This document shows positions 54,057 to 62,537 of a DNA stretch of 64,000 bases, piece after piece. This DNA comes from an uncultured Flavobacteriaceae bacterium. Lineage in GTDB: Bacteria > Bacteroidota > Bacteroidia > Flavobacteriales > Flavobacteriaceae. A program made the translations under genes and the position numbers. The DNA lies in NCBI GenBank assembly GCA_913065125.1, contig CAJYAG010000003.1, forward strand, positions 310,001 through 374,000, written 5' to 3'. How positions within the stretch are numbered: position 1 is the first letter of the stretch; every line of letters begins with the position of its first letter. Below the pieces are notes generated by a model. That model made no database searches and was not told where the DNA came from. It saw only the letters and a list, made by a program, of their open reading frames with translations.

Positions 54057-54233
54057 TTTGAAAATTTAACAAGAAATTTTTTTATTTAGAATGGTTCTAT
54101 ATAAAAATCGATAGAAGTCCTTATTTTTCAGCAAAAATACATATTTTTTAGTTTTATTTAATATTAAATAGTTAAAAAACGTAGAACGACATTAATAGTT
54201 CTTTAAGCGATACTTTTATTGGCAATAAGTTTT

Positions 54234-54241
54234 TACTTTTG
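54234..54241 (+). promoter_or_regulatory. Candidate -7 element of the hem operon
   Basis: TACTTTTG matches the Bacteroidota -7 consensus TAnnTTTG, 23 bases before the hemA ATG. The expected TTTG at -33 is not clear, so the promoter may need an activator such as the divergent AraC protein. Confidence 0.35.
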
Positions 54242-54264
54242 AGCTACTTTTTGAAAAACATTAC

Positions 54265-55533
54265 ATGACAGCCAAAAATCATCAAGTAAATTTATACAAT
54301 ATAGGAGTAAGCTATAAAAAAGCAGAAGCCGATGTTAGAGGTAAATTTTCGTTAACTAAAGAAGCTCAAATTAAAGTCTTAAAAGAGGCAAAAGAAAGCG
54401 GAGTTGATGGTATTTTTGTATTATCAACCTGCAATAGAACAGAAATTACCGGTTTAGCAGAACACCCTTTTCAATTAATTAATTTATTGTGTAAACATTC
54501 TAATGGGACGGTAGAAGAATTTGCAGCTGTTTCTAATGTGTATAAAAACCAAGAAGCCATTTCACATTTATTTAGAATGGGAACTGGTTTGGATAGTCAG
54601 ATTTTAGGAGATTACGAAATTGTGGGTCAATTAAGAAATTCTTTTAAGCAGGCAAAAAAGCACAAAACGACCAATGCTTATTTCGAAAGACTCTTAAATC
54701 AGGTGATGCAAGCTAGCAAACGAGTTAAAAACGAAACGCGTTTAAGTTCTGGAACAACGTCTGTTTCGTATGCAGCAGTTCAATATATCATTTCTTATAT
54801 ACCAAATTACAACCACAAAAACATGTTGGTTTTTGGTTTGGGGAAAATGGGAAAGCATACCTGTAAAAATTTAGCAGAATACACAGAAAATAAATCGGTT
54901 TGCTTGATCAATAGAACCGAAGAAAAAGCAACAAAATTTGTCAAAGAACATCCATCAATTAGAAAAGCAACGATGGGAAATTTAACTTCTGAAGTGAAAA
55001 AATCAGATGTTTTAATTGTTTCTACTGGAGCTGATGTTCCAACAATTACTACAGCACATATTCCTAGAGATAAAGAAATTCTAATTTTAGATTTATCCAT
55101 GCCTGCAAATGTTGACGCCGAGGTAAGAAATTTGTCAAATGTAACCCTTGTAAATGTGGATGAATTATCTAAAATTACAGATGAAACCTTAGCGATTCGT
55201 CAACAAGAAATTCCTTTTGCAGAGTCAATTATAGAAACGCATAAAAATGAGTTTAATGAATGGTTAAATCATCGTAGATTTACACCAGCAATTAATGCGC
55301 TAAAACAATCGTTAGAAACGATTCAGCAAGACGAAATTGCTTTTCATAAAAAGAAGTTGAAAAACTTTGATGAAGAACAAGCAGAAGCTATAACATCAAG
55401 GTTTATTCAAAAAATAACAACACAGTTTGTAAAACATTTAAAAGACGATGAAACGTCCATTCCGCAAAGTATAAATGTGGTAAGTAAAATGTTTGGAACT
55501 GAATTAGAAAAACTACATGCAGAAGATCATTAG
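54265..55533 (+). CDS. hemA: Glutamyl-tRNA reductase
   Basis: 422 residues. The catalytic Cys56 is in STCNRTEI. The NADPH domain follows (MLVFGLGKMGKHTCKNLA) and the C-terminal dimerisation helices lie beyond about 310. It makes glutamate-1-semialdehyde from glutamyl-tRNA, the first step of the C5 pathway. It heads the operon hemA-hemCD-hemB-hemL-hemE-hemF and overlaps hemC by 17 bases. Confidence 0.96.
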   Translation: MTAKNHQVNLYNIGVSYKKAEADVRGKFSLTKEAQIKVLKEAKESGVDGIFVLSTCNRTEITGLAEHPFQLINLLCKHSNGTVEEFAAVSNVYKNQEAISHLFRMGTGLDSQILGDYEIVGQLRNSFKQAKKHKTTNAYFERLLNQVMQASKRVKNETRLSSGTTSVSYAAVQYIISYIPNYNHKNMLVFGLGKMGKHTCKNLAEYTENKSVCLINRTEEKATKFVKEHPSIRKATMGNLTSEVKKSDVLIVSTGADVPTITTAHIPRDKEILILDLSMPANVDAEVRNLSNVTLVNVDELSKITDETLAIRQQEIPFAESIIETHKNEFNEWLNHRRFTPAINALKQSLETIQQDEIAFHKKKLKNFDEEQAEAITSRFIQKITTQFVKHLKDDETSIPQSINVVSKMFGTELEKLHAEDH

Positions 55534-57100
55534 AATTGGTACAAGAGACAGTGAACTAGCGCTTTGGCAAGCAAAAACAGTTCAACAACAATTAGAGTAT
55601 TTAGGACACAAAACAGAAATAGTTGCCGTAAAATCAACTGGAGATTTGGTCTTAGATAAACCGTTGTACGAATTAGGAATTACAGGAATATTTACGAAGA
55701 ATTTAGATATTGCTTTAATGAATGATGAAATTGATATTGCAGTTCATTCTTTAAAAGATGTGCCAACAATATTACCAAAAAGTATTGTTCAGGCAGCAGT
55801 TTTAAAAAGAGGGAACTCTAATGATATGCTTGTTTTTAAAGACAACGAAGAGTTTTTAACCCAAGAAAATGCCATCATCGCTACCGGAAGTTTAAGAAGA
55901 AAAGCCCAATGGTTGCATCGTCATCCAACGCATCAAGTTGTTGGTTTAAGAGGGAATATACAAACCAGATTAGAAAAATTAAAAAACAACGATTGGAATG
56001 CTGCAATTTTTGCCGCTGCCGGATTGGAACGATTAAAGCTAAAACCTGATGGTGCTTTTAGTTTGGACTGGATGATTCCTGCTCCAGCGCAAGGAGTTGT
56101 AACGATTTCTGCTTTAGCTGAAGCAACAGGTGTTTTAGAAATATGTAAAGAATTAAATGATGAAGAAACAGCAATGCTTGCAAAAGTAGAACGCGATTTC
56201 TTAAATATTTTAGAAGGTGGTTGTACTGCGCCAATTGGAGCCTTAGCTTTTGTGAAAGAAGATGAAGTGTATTTTAAAGGGGTTTTATTAAACGCTGATG
56301 GAACCAAAAGAATAGATGTTACTTCTAAAGAAAAAATTGGGAGACATAATTACATCGCTAAAGAATGTGCTGACTTTGTGTTGAATAGAGGCGGAAAAGA
56401 AATAATGGATTCGCTAAAAGGAAATAAAGTAAAAGAATTTGCAGTGTATTCTACAAAGAAACTTTCTGAAATTCAAAAACGATTATTGCCAGAAACTGTT
56501 GCCGTTGATGACAGTGACTTTATTAAAATCCGCTTTAATAGGATTCCGCGAAAAGTGATAAAAAATGACATTGAAAATGTAATCATTACTAGTAAGAATG
56601 GTGTAGAATCGTTGTTAAATAGTTTTGTAAAACAAGAATTAAATTTTAATAATATTTACTGTGTTGGTAGAAGAACAAAGAAGTTAATCGAGCAGAAAAT
56701 AGGAAAAGTTACACATTCAGAAAAGAATGCAGAAAAGTTAGCTGAATATCTTTCTTCAAACATAAAAGGACAAGAAGTAACGTATTTCTGTAGCGATTTA
56801 CGTTTAGATACCTTGCCAGAAGTGTTGACAAAAAACGAAATTACAGTAAACGAAGTAGAAGCATATAAAACCATGTTTAGTCCAGTAAATGTGAGAGAAC
56901 AATTTTCTGGAGTGCTATTTTACAGTCCATCTACCGTTGAAAGTTATTTGCAAGACAATCAGCCAAATAAAATTGCTTTTTGTATCGGAGAAAGTACTGC
57001 GAAAGAAGCTAGAAAACATTTTGATAATGTGCAAGTTGCCAATTTGCCAACTGTAGAAAGTGTATTAGAATTGGTGAATTTACATTTTGTAAAAAAATAA
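55517..57100 (+). CDS. hemC: Porphobilinogen deaminase-uroporphyrinogen III synthase fusion
   Basis: 527 residues. Residues 1-300 are a full porphobilinogen deaminase: [41 protein letters not shown] and Cys236 in [10 protein letters not shown] for the dipyrromethane cofactor. Residues about 310-527 are a HemD-type uroporphyrinogen III synthase domain ([44 protein letters not shown]). No stop separates them, so one protein should close the ring from porphobilinogen. No separate hemD is seen in the window. It overlaps hemA by 17 bases. Confidence 0.93.
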   Translation: MQKIIRIGTRDSELALWQAKTVQQQLEYLGHKTEIVAVKSTGDLVLDKPLYELGITGIFTKNLDIALMNDEIDIAVHSLKDVPTILPKSIVQAAVLKRGNSNDMLVFKDNEEFLTQENAIIATGSLRRKAQWLHRHPTHQVVGLRGNIQTRLEKLKNNDWNAAIFAAAGLERLKLKPDGAFSLDWMIPAPAQGVVTISALAEATGVLEICKELNDEETAMLAKVERDFLNILEGGCTAPIGALAFVKEDEVYFKGVLLNADGTKRIDVTSKEKIGRHNYIAKECADFVLNRGGKEIMDSLKGNKVKEFAVYSTKKLSEIQKRLLPETVAVDDSDFIKIRFNRIPRKVIKNDIENVIITSKNGVESLLNSFVKQELNFNNIYCVGRRTKKLIEQKIGKVTHSEKNAEKLAEYLSSNIKGQEVTYFCSDLRLDTLPEVLTKNEITVNEVEAYKTMFSPVNVREQFSGVLFYSPSTVESYLQDNQPNKIAFCIGESTAKEARKHFDNVQVANLPTVESVLELVNLHFVKK

Positions 57101-57105
57101 TTTTA

Positions 57106-57124
57106 TGCTGAACTTGTTTCAGCA
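57106..57124. repeat. Small REP-like hairpin between hemC and hemB
   Basis: TGCTGAA-CTTGT-TTCAGCA, a perfect 7-bp stem. Its ATG edge (57105) opens a spurious 12-codon extension of hemB. Confidence 0.5.
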
Positions 57125-57140
57125 ACTCATAATAGATGTT

Positions 57141-58103
57141 ATGAATCGTACAAGAAGACTTAGAAAATCAGAAGGAATTCGCAGATTGGTTAGAGAAACT
57201 AAACTTTCTGTTGATGATTTCATTTATCCACTTTTTATTGAAGAAGGTGAAAATATTGAAACAGAAATTGTTTCCATGCCCGGAATCAAGCGTTTTTCGT
57301 TGGATCGGATTTCAAAAGAATTGGATGAAGTTGTAGAATTAAATATTCCAGCAGTTTTGTTATTCGGAATTCCGTCTAAAAAAGATGATGAAGGTATAGA
57401 AACTTGGAATGATAACGGAATAATGCAACAAGCAATTCGGTTTATCAAAAAGAACTATCCTAGTTTATATGTCATTACTGATGTGTGTTTTTGTGAATAC
57501 ACAAATCACGGACATTGTGGAGTAATCCACGAGAATGATGTGAATAACGATGCTACTTTAGTCAATTTGGCAAAGCAAGTGATATCTCATGCAAAAGCGG
57601 GCGTTGATATGGTGGCGCCATCAGGAATGATGGATGGAACAATTGATATGGTGCGTCAGTCTTTAGATAATTTAGGTTTTGTAAACTTACCAATTATGGC
57701 ATATGCTGTAAAATATGCATCTGCTTTTTACGGACCTTTTAGAGAAGCAGCAGATTCTGCACCAACATTTGGTGATCGAAGAACCTATCAAATGGATCCG
57801 TCAAATAGAGACGAAGGAATGCGAGAAGCAACCTTTGATGATCAAGAAGGCGCAGATATTTTAATGGTAAAACCCGCCTTATCTTATTTAGATATCATTA
57901 GAGATTTAAAAAATAATTTCGACCGACCAATTGCGTGTTATAATGTAAGTGGAGAATATGCCATGATAAAAGCTGCGGCAGAAAAAGGTTGGATTGATGG
58001 TGAAAAAGTGATGCTAGAAAGTTTGCTTTCTATGAAAAGAGCAGGAGCAGATATCATCATTACGTATTTTGCGAAAGAAGCAGCGAGAGTATTAAATAAA
58101 TAG
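57141..58103 (+). CDS. hemB: Delta-aminolevulinic acid dehydratase (porphobilinogen synthase)
   Basis: 320 residues from the ATG at 57141. An in-frame ATG at 57105 lies in a hairpin repeat and would add a non-family tail. Active-site Lys residues are in [15 protein letters not shown] and [13 protein letters not shown]. The metal-binding loop [14 protein letters not shown] has the three cysteines of the zinc type. It joins two aminolevulinates to porphobilinogen. It follows hemCD by 40 bases. Confidence 0.95.
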   Translation: MNRTRRLRKSEGIRRLVRETKLSVDDFIYPLFIEEGENIETEIVSMPGIKRFSLDRISKELDEVVELNIPAVLLFGIPSKKDDEGIETWNDNGIMQQAIRFIKKNYPSLYVITDVCFCEYTNHGHCGVIHENDVNNDATLVNLAKQVISHAKAGVDMVAPSGMMDGTIDMVRQSLDNLGFVNLPIMAYAVKYASAFYGPFREAADSAPTFGDRRTYQMDPSNRDEGMREATFDDQEGADILMVKPALSYLDIIRDLKNNFDRPIACYNVSGEYAMIKAAAEKGWIDGEKVMLESLLSMKRAGADIIITYFAKEAARVLNK

Positions 58104-58166
58104 CTTTTAGCTGTTGGAAGTTAGCCTTTAGCTAATTGCCAAAAGCCAAAAGCCAAAAGCTAAAAA
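58104..58166. repeat. AAGCC-type intergenic repeat before hemL
   Basis: TAGCTTTTAGC at the hemB end, then inverted and tandem GCCAAAAGCCAAAAGCC with AAAGCTA, ending four bases before the hemL ATG. Similar text is found at 59450-59478 and 59836-59890. Confidence 0.6.
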
Positions 58167-59459
58167 ATGAAATTCGAAAAATCACAAAAATTATACGAAA
58201 AAGGATTGGTAAACTTAGTTGGAGCAGTAAATTCTCCGGTAAGAGCATTTTCATCCGTTGGGGGAAATCCGTTGTTTATCAAAAAAGCAAAAGGAACTAA
58301 AATTACAGATGTTGATAATAATAAATATATCGATTTAGTGTTGTCTTACGGACCAATGATTTTAGGACACCGTCATAAAAAAGTACAAAAGGCAATTACC
58401 AAAGCATTAAAAAATGGGTATTCTTTTGGAGCATCAACAAAAAATGAAATCAAACTCGCAAAGATTGTTTGTGATGCTTTTCCAGGAATGGATAAAGTAC
58501 GTTTTGTGAACTCAGGAACAGAAGCGGTGTTAAGCGGAATTCGTTTGGCAAGAGCTTATACAGGAAAAGATAAAATCATCAAGTTTTCGGGTTGTTATCA
58601 CGGGCATCAAGATGCTTTGTTGGTTGCAGCAGGTTCTGGTTTGGCAACGTTGAGTTTACCTGGTTCTAAAGGGGTTCCAGAAGGAGCTGTAAAAAATACT
58701 TTAATTGCAGAATACAATAATTTAGAAAGTGTAAAAAAACACTTTGAAGATGATGATAATATTGCCGGAGTTATTATCGAACCAATAGCTGGTAATATGG
58801 GTGTTGTAATTCCCCAGAATAATTTTCTGAAAGAATTAAAAGCCTATTTAGAAACAAAAGGAGCGTTGTTAATTGTAGATGAAGTAATGACGGGGTTTCG
58901 TTCTAAATTTGGTGGAGCACAAGAACTCTTAGGGGTTGAGGCTGATATTACCTGTTTAGGGAAAGTAATAGGTGGTGGTTTTCCAGTTGGAGCCTATGGT
59001 GCACGAAATGAAATTATGCAAGAAGTTGCACCTCTTGGCGGAATGTATCAAGCAGGAACATTGAGTGGAAATCCGATTGCAATGGCAGGAGGAATTGCAA
59101 CATTGACTGAGTTGAAAAAACAAAACCCGTATGAAAAATTTAATGCAGTAGCAGAAAAAATAGAAGGATTTTTATACGCATCAGCTGAGAAAAATGGAGT
59201 AGAAATAACGGTAAATAGATTTGGATCTATGATTAATCCATTTTTTACAAAAAGCAATGTTATCAATTTTGAGAAAGCGCAAACATCTGATACAGAGAAA
59301 TTTGCAGTGTTCTTTTGGGAAATGATAAAAAATGGCGTGTTTTTACCACCAAGTCAATTTGAAGCCTGGTTTTTATCATCAGCATTGAGTGAAAAAGATT
59401 TAGAAAAAATAAGTGAAGCAATTGATACAGCCATGAAAAAAGTAGCTGATAGCTTTTAG
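58167..59459 (+). CDS. hemL: Glutamate-1-semialdehyde 2,1-aminomutase
   Basis: 430 residues, fold-type I PLP enzyme. NSPVRAF and KFSGCYHGHQDALLVAAGSG bind substrate. LGKVIGGGFPVGAYG contains the PLP Lys (LGKVIGGG). It converts glutamate semialdehyde to 5-aminolevulinate, following HemA. The gene's last codons merge into the AAGCC-type repeat (stop at 59457-59459). Confidence 0.95.
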   Translation: MKFEKSQKLYEKGLVNLVGAVNSPVRAFSSVGGNPLFIKKAKGTKITDVDNNKYIDLVLSYGPMILGHRHKKVQKAITKALKNGYSFGASTKNEIKLAKIVCDAFPGMDKVRFVNSGTEAVLSGIRLARAYTGKDKIIKFSGCYHGHQDALLVAAGSGLATLSLPGSKGVPEGAVKNTLIAEYNNLESVKKHFEDDDNIAGVIIEPIAGNMGVVIPQNNFLKELKAYLETKGALLIVDEVMTGFRSKFGGAQELLGVEADITCLGKVIGGGFPVGAYGARNEIMQEVAPLGGMYQAGTLSGNPIAMAGGIATLTELKKQNPYEKFNAVAEKIEGFLYASAEKNGVEITVNRFGSMINPFFTKSNVINFEKAQTSDTEKFAVFFWEMIKNGVFLPPSQFEAWFLSSALSEKDLEKISEAIDTAMKKVADSF

Positions 59460-59478
59460 CCTTTTGTTTTTAGAAAAT
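59450..59478. repeat. Left arm of the AAGCC-type repeat around the S23-like gene
   Basis: GATAGCTTTTAGCCTTTTG overlaps the hemL stop. The downstream side of the S23-like gene (59836-59890) has the inverted CTAAAAGCCAAAGCC, so the small gene is bracketed by inverted copies. Confidence 0.5.
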
Positions 59479-59483
59479 AAACT

Positions 59484-59840
59484 ATGAGAAATTTTAGAAA
59501 ATTGAAGATCTGGGAACAAGGTATTGTTATTGTCAAGGAGATTTATAAAATAGCTCAAAAATTACCTGCTGATGAGAAATTTGGATTAAAAAGTCAAATA
59601 ACAAGAGCAGCAGTTTCAATTCCTTCAAATATTGCAGAAGGATGTAGTAGAAATAGTGAAATTGAATTCAAACGGTTTTTAGAAATCGCTATGGGTTCAC
59701 TTTTCGAAGTAGAAACACAGTTGATTATTGTTCAAGAATTGAATCTAATTAATCCAGAAGAATTAAAAGAAATTTTTGAATTAATTGAAAAAGAAGGAAA
59801 AATGGTTAACGGATTAATAAATACTATAAAGAATAGCTAA
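59484..59840 (+). CDS. Four-helix-bundle protein (S23/IVS type)
   Basis: 118 residues. The family motifs are KIWEQGIVIVKEIYKIAQKLP, LKSQITRAAVSIPSNIAEGCSRNSEIEFKRFLEIAMGSLFEVETQL. These proteins were first seen in 23S rRNA intervening sequences of Leptospira and also occur scattered in genomes; the fold is a four-helix bundle that may bind nucleic acid, with unproven function. It interrupts the spacing between hemL and hemE and lies between inverted repeats, so it looks like an insertion. Confidence 0.85.
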   Translation: MRNFRKLKIWEQGIVIVKEIYKIAQKLPADEKFGLKSQITRAAVSIPSNIAEGCSRNSEIEFKRFLEIAMGSLFEVETQLIIVQELNLINPEELKEIFELIEKEGKMVNGLINTIKNS

Positions 59841-59890
59841 AAGCCAAAGCCAAAACCAAAAGCTAAGTGCTAATAGCCAAAAGCTATAAT
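59836..59890. repeat. Right arm of the AAGCC-type repeat, ending at the hemE start
   Basis: AGCTAAAAGCCAAAGCCAAAACC and further AGCTAAG/AGCCAAAAGC text up to the base before the hemE ATG at 59891. Confidence 0.5.
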
Positions 59891-60919
59891 ATGATAAAAA
59901 ACGATTTATTTTTAAGAGCCTTAAAAGGAGAAACTGTTGATAGACCACCAGTTTGGATGATGCGTCAAGCAGGAAGATATTTGCCAGAGTTTATGGAAAT
60001 CAAAGAGAAATACGATTTCTTTACACGTTGTAGAACTCCAGAATTGGCATCAGAAATTACAGTGCAACCAATTCGTAGATATGGAATGGACGCTGCTATT
60101 TTATTTTCTGATATTTTGGTAATTCCGCAAGCGATGAATATTGAGGTGGAAATGAAACCAAACTTTGGCCCGTATTTGCCAAATCCTATTAGAGACCAAA
60201 AAGGTGTTGACAATGTTATAATTCCTGATGTTCATCAAGAATTAGGATATGTTATGGAAGCGATAAAAGCAACCAAAGAAAAACTAAATCATGAAATTCC
60301 GTTAATTGGTTTTGCAGGTTCACCATGGACAATTTTATGTTATTGTGTGCAAGGTCAAGGTTCTAAAAACTTTGACAAAGCAAAAGAGTTTTGTTTTACA
60401 AATCCGATTGTAGCGCATCAATTATTACAGAAAATTACTGATACAACCATTGCCTATTTAAAAGCAAAAGTTGAAGCAGGAGTTAATGCCGTACAGGTTT
60501 TTGATTCTTGGGGAGGCATGTTATCTCCGGTTGATTATCAAGAGTTTTCGTGGCAATACATCCAGCAAATTATTGATGCATTAAAAGAAGATGCCCCAGT
60601 AATTGCATTCGGAAAAGGATGTTGGTTTGCCTTAGATACGATGGCGAAATCTGGAGCTTCTGCTTTGGGTGTAGATTGGACATGTTCTCCAAGAAATGCA
60701 CGTTATTTATCAGGTGGAAATATTACACTGCAAGGTAATTTTGATCCAACAAGATTGTTTTCTCCGCCAGCAGAAATCAAGAAAATGGTGCATCAAATGA
60801 TCAACGAGTTTGGAAAGGATAAATACATCGTGAATTTAGGTCACGGTATTTTACCAAACATTCCGTTAGAAAACGCCAAAGCCTTTATTGATGCGGTAAA
60901 AGAATACAAAGCAAACTAA
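59891..60919 (+). CDS. hemE: Uroporphyrinogen decarboxylase
   Basis: 342 residues from the ATG at 59891; an upstream GTG at 59867 lies in repeat DNA. Family signatures: [16 protein letters not shown] (N-terminal), [11 protein letters not shown] and [19 protein letters not shown]. It removes four carboxyls from uroporphyrinogen III to give coproporphyrinogen III, the substrate of HemF encoded next. Confidence 0.95.
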   Translation: MIKNDLFLRALKGETVDRPPVWMMRQAGRYLPEFMEIKEKYDFFTRCRTPELASEITVQPIRRYGMDAAILFSDILVIPQAMNIEVEMKPNFGPYLPNPIRDQKGVDNVIIPDVHQELGYVMEAIKATKEKLNHEIPLIGFAGSPWTILCYCVQGQGSKNFDKAKEFCFTNPIVAHQLLQKITDTTIAYLKAKVEAGVNAVQVFDSWGGMLSPVDYQEFSWQYIQQIIDALKEDAPVIAFGKGCWFALDTMAKSGASALGVDWTCSPRNARYLSGGNITLQGNFDPTRLFSPPAEIKKMVHQMINEFGKDKYIVNLGHGILPNIPLENAKAFIDAVKEYKAN

Positions 60920-60937
60920 AAATGCCACATTTTATTT

Positions 60938-60965
60938 CCTGCAAGGTTTCAAAAACCTTGTAGGT
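60938..60965. repeat. REP element 1, upstream of the RAYT-hemF frame
   Basis: CCTG, the palindrome-like core CAAGGTTTCAAAAACCTTG, then TAGGT. Its reverse complement is nearly the same as REP2 at 61530-61557 (two differences in the loop). It lies 18 bases after the hemE stop and 30 bases before the RAYT ATG. Confidence 0.8.
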
Positions 60966-60994
60966 ATATTTTTAAAAATGAAAAGAAAAGAAAA

Positions 60995-62482
60995 ATGAAG
61001 TTTGAACCTTTAGATAAAGATTGTTACTATCACATCTATAATCGTGGAATAAATAGTGAGAAAATCTTTAATAATGATGAAAACAAAGATTATTTTTTAA
61101 AGTTAATTTCTAAATATTTATCACATAAAGTTACCATATTATCTTATTGTTTATTAGAAAATCATTATCATTTTTTAGTAAAAATTAATATTGATGGTAA
61201 GGAAGCAACACAAGCATTTTCTAATCTTTTTAATGCGTATGCAAAAGCTTTTAATAAAAATATTGGAAGAACGGGAAGTTTGTTTGAAAAGCATTTTAAG
61301 CGAAAGAGAATTAATAATGAAGAATATTTAAAGAACTTAATACTTTATATTCATAAAAATCCAGAAAATCACAATGTGGTTCCTGACTTTAGAAAATATA
61401 ATTTTTCATCCTATAAAAAAATTATTGCGAAACAAGATTCTATTGTAAATAAAGATGAAGCTATTTCTTTATTTGAAGATTTAGATAATTTTGTTTTTGT
61501 TCATAAAAATCATCAAACTGATAAAGAAGACCTACAAGGTTTTGAAAACCTTGCAGGAGTGAACAAAATGAATAAACAGTTAAAGAATAAGTTTTACGCT
61601 TACATAGAAAATCTACAAAACACCATTACTTCAACATTAGAAAAAGTAGATGGAAAAGCAACATTTCAAGAAGATCTTTGGAAACGTGCTGAAGGCGGTG
61701 GAGGTAGAACTCGTGTGATAGAAAATGGAAACATTTTTGAAAAAGGAGGCGTCAATATTTCAAAAGTATTTGGAGAATTGCCAGAAGCTTTACGAAAACA
61801 ATTTGGAGTAGAAGAAGGAAATTTCTTTGCTTGTGGATTGAGTTTGGTATTGCATCCAAAGAATCCGTTTGTGCCAACAGTGCACGCCAATTGGCGCTAT
61901 TTTGAAATGTACAATGCCTCTGGAGAAATTGTAACGCAGTGGTTTGGTGGCGGACAAGATTTAACTCCGTATTATTTGTTTGAAGAAGATGCAATTCATT
62001 TTCATACCGTTTGTAAATCAGCTTGTGACCGTTATAATGACGGTTTCTATAAAAAATTTAAAAAAACGTGTGATGACTATTTTTGGAATAGTCACAGAGA
62101 CGAAGCGCGTGGAGTAGGAGGTTTATTCTTTGATTATTTAAAAGAAACCGATGAGTTTTCTATTGATGAGCGATATAATTTTGTGACTGAAGTTGGTGAT
62201 GGTTTTTTAGAAAGTTATGTGCCAATTGTTGAAAAAAGAAAAGATATTGAATACTCAAGAGTGCATAAAGACTGGCAAGAAGTACGCAGAGGGCGTTATG
62301 TTGAGTTTAATTTAGTGCACGATAGAGGCACCTTGTTTGGATTGAAAACAAATGGTAGAATAGAAAGTATTTTAATGAGTTTGCCACCAACAGTTCAATG
62401 GGTTTATAATCATCATCCAGAAGAAAACTCTGATGAAGCAAGGCTTCTTGAAGTTTTAGCTAGTCCTAAAGATTGGGTTTAA
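60995..62482 (+). CDS. hemF: RAYT (REP-associated transposase) fused in frame to coproporphyrinogen III oxidase
   Basis: 495 residues without an internal stop. Residues 1-175 form a Y1/HUH transposase-like domain of the RAYT group: CYYHIYNRG at the start, His57-x-His59 in ENHYHFLVK, GSLFEKHFKRKRI, and Tyr118 as the likely nucleophile in YIHKNP. Residues 179-188 are encoded by REP2. Residues 192-495 (DNA 61568-62482) are a complete 304-residue oxygen-dependent coproporphyrinogen oxidase: AEGGGGRTRVIENG, VHANWRYFEMYN, WFGGGQDLTPYY and HRDEARGVGGLFFDYL. HemF has its own ATG at 61568 with AGGAG eight bases upstream, so it may also be made alone. Whether the long fusion is made is unknown. Confidence 0.85.
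   Translation: MKFEPLDKDCYYHIYNRGINSEKIFNNDENKDYFLKLISKYLSHKVTILSYCLLENHYHFLVKINIDGKEATQAFSNLFNAYAKAFNKNIGRTGSLFEKHFKRKRINNEEYLKNLILYIHKNPENHNVVPDFRKYNFSSYKKIIAKQDSIVNKDEAISLFEDLDNFVFVHKNHQTDKEDLQGFENLAGVNKMNKQLKNKFYAYIENLQNTITSTLEKVDGKATFQEDLWKRAEGGGGRTRVIENGNIFEKGGVNISKVFGELPEALRKQFGVEEGNFFACGLSLVLHPKNPFVPTVHANWRYFEMYNASGEIVTQWFGGGQDLTPYYLFEEDAIHFHTVCKSACDRYNDGFYKKFKKTCDDYFWNSHRDEARGVGGLFFDYLKETDEFSIDERYNFVTEVGDGFLESYVPIVEKRKDIEYSRVHKDWQEVRRGRYVEFNLVHDRGTLFGLKTNGRIESILMSLPPTVQWVYNHHPEENSDEARLLEVLASPKDWV
61530..61557. repeat. REP element 2, inside the coding frame at the RAYT/hemF junction
   Basis: ACCTA, the perfect palindrome CAAGGTTTTGAAAACCTTG (61535-61553), then CAGG. It is in inverted orientation to REP1 and is translated as part of Asp-Leu-Gln-Gly-Phe-Glu-Asn-Leu-Ala-Gly. 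It ends 10 bases before the hemF ATG. Confidence 0.85.
61555..61570 (+). promoter_or_regulatory. hemF: Ribosome-binding site and internal start of hemF
   Basis: AGGAG at 61555-61559, 8-base gap, ATG at 61568. Clear Shine-Dalgarno sequences are not the rule in this phylum. The first three bases of the motif belong to the REP2 edge, so the inserted element may supply part of the site. Initiation here would give an ordinary 304-residue HemF. Confidence 0.55.
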
Positions 62483-62487
62483 AATGA

Positions 62488-62517
62488 AAAAAAAAGCGGA
62501 AATTTATTCCCGCTTTT
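62488..62517. terminator. Terminator closing the hem operon
   Basis: AAAAGCGG / CCGCTTTT stem with a 10-base loop just after the hemF stop and before the convergent porin gene. Confidence 0.8.
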
Positions 62518-62537
62518 CAATTAATTTAACTTAATTA

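Noticed and set aside
57105..57140. Upstream ATG start for hemB
   Set aside because: The added 12 codons lie in a REP-like hairpin and do not match the HemB family N-terminus; ATG 57141 fits.
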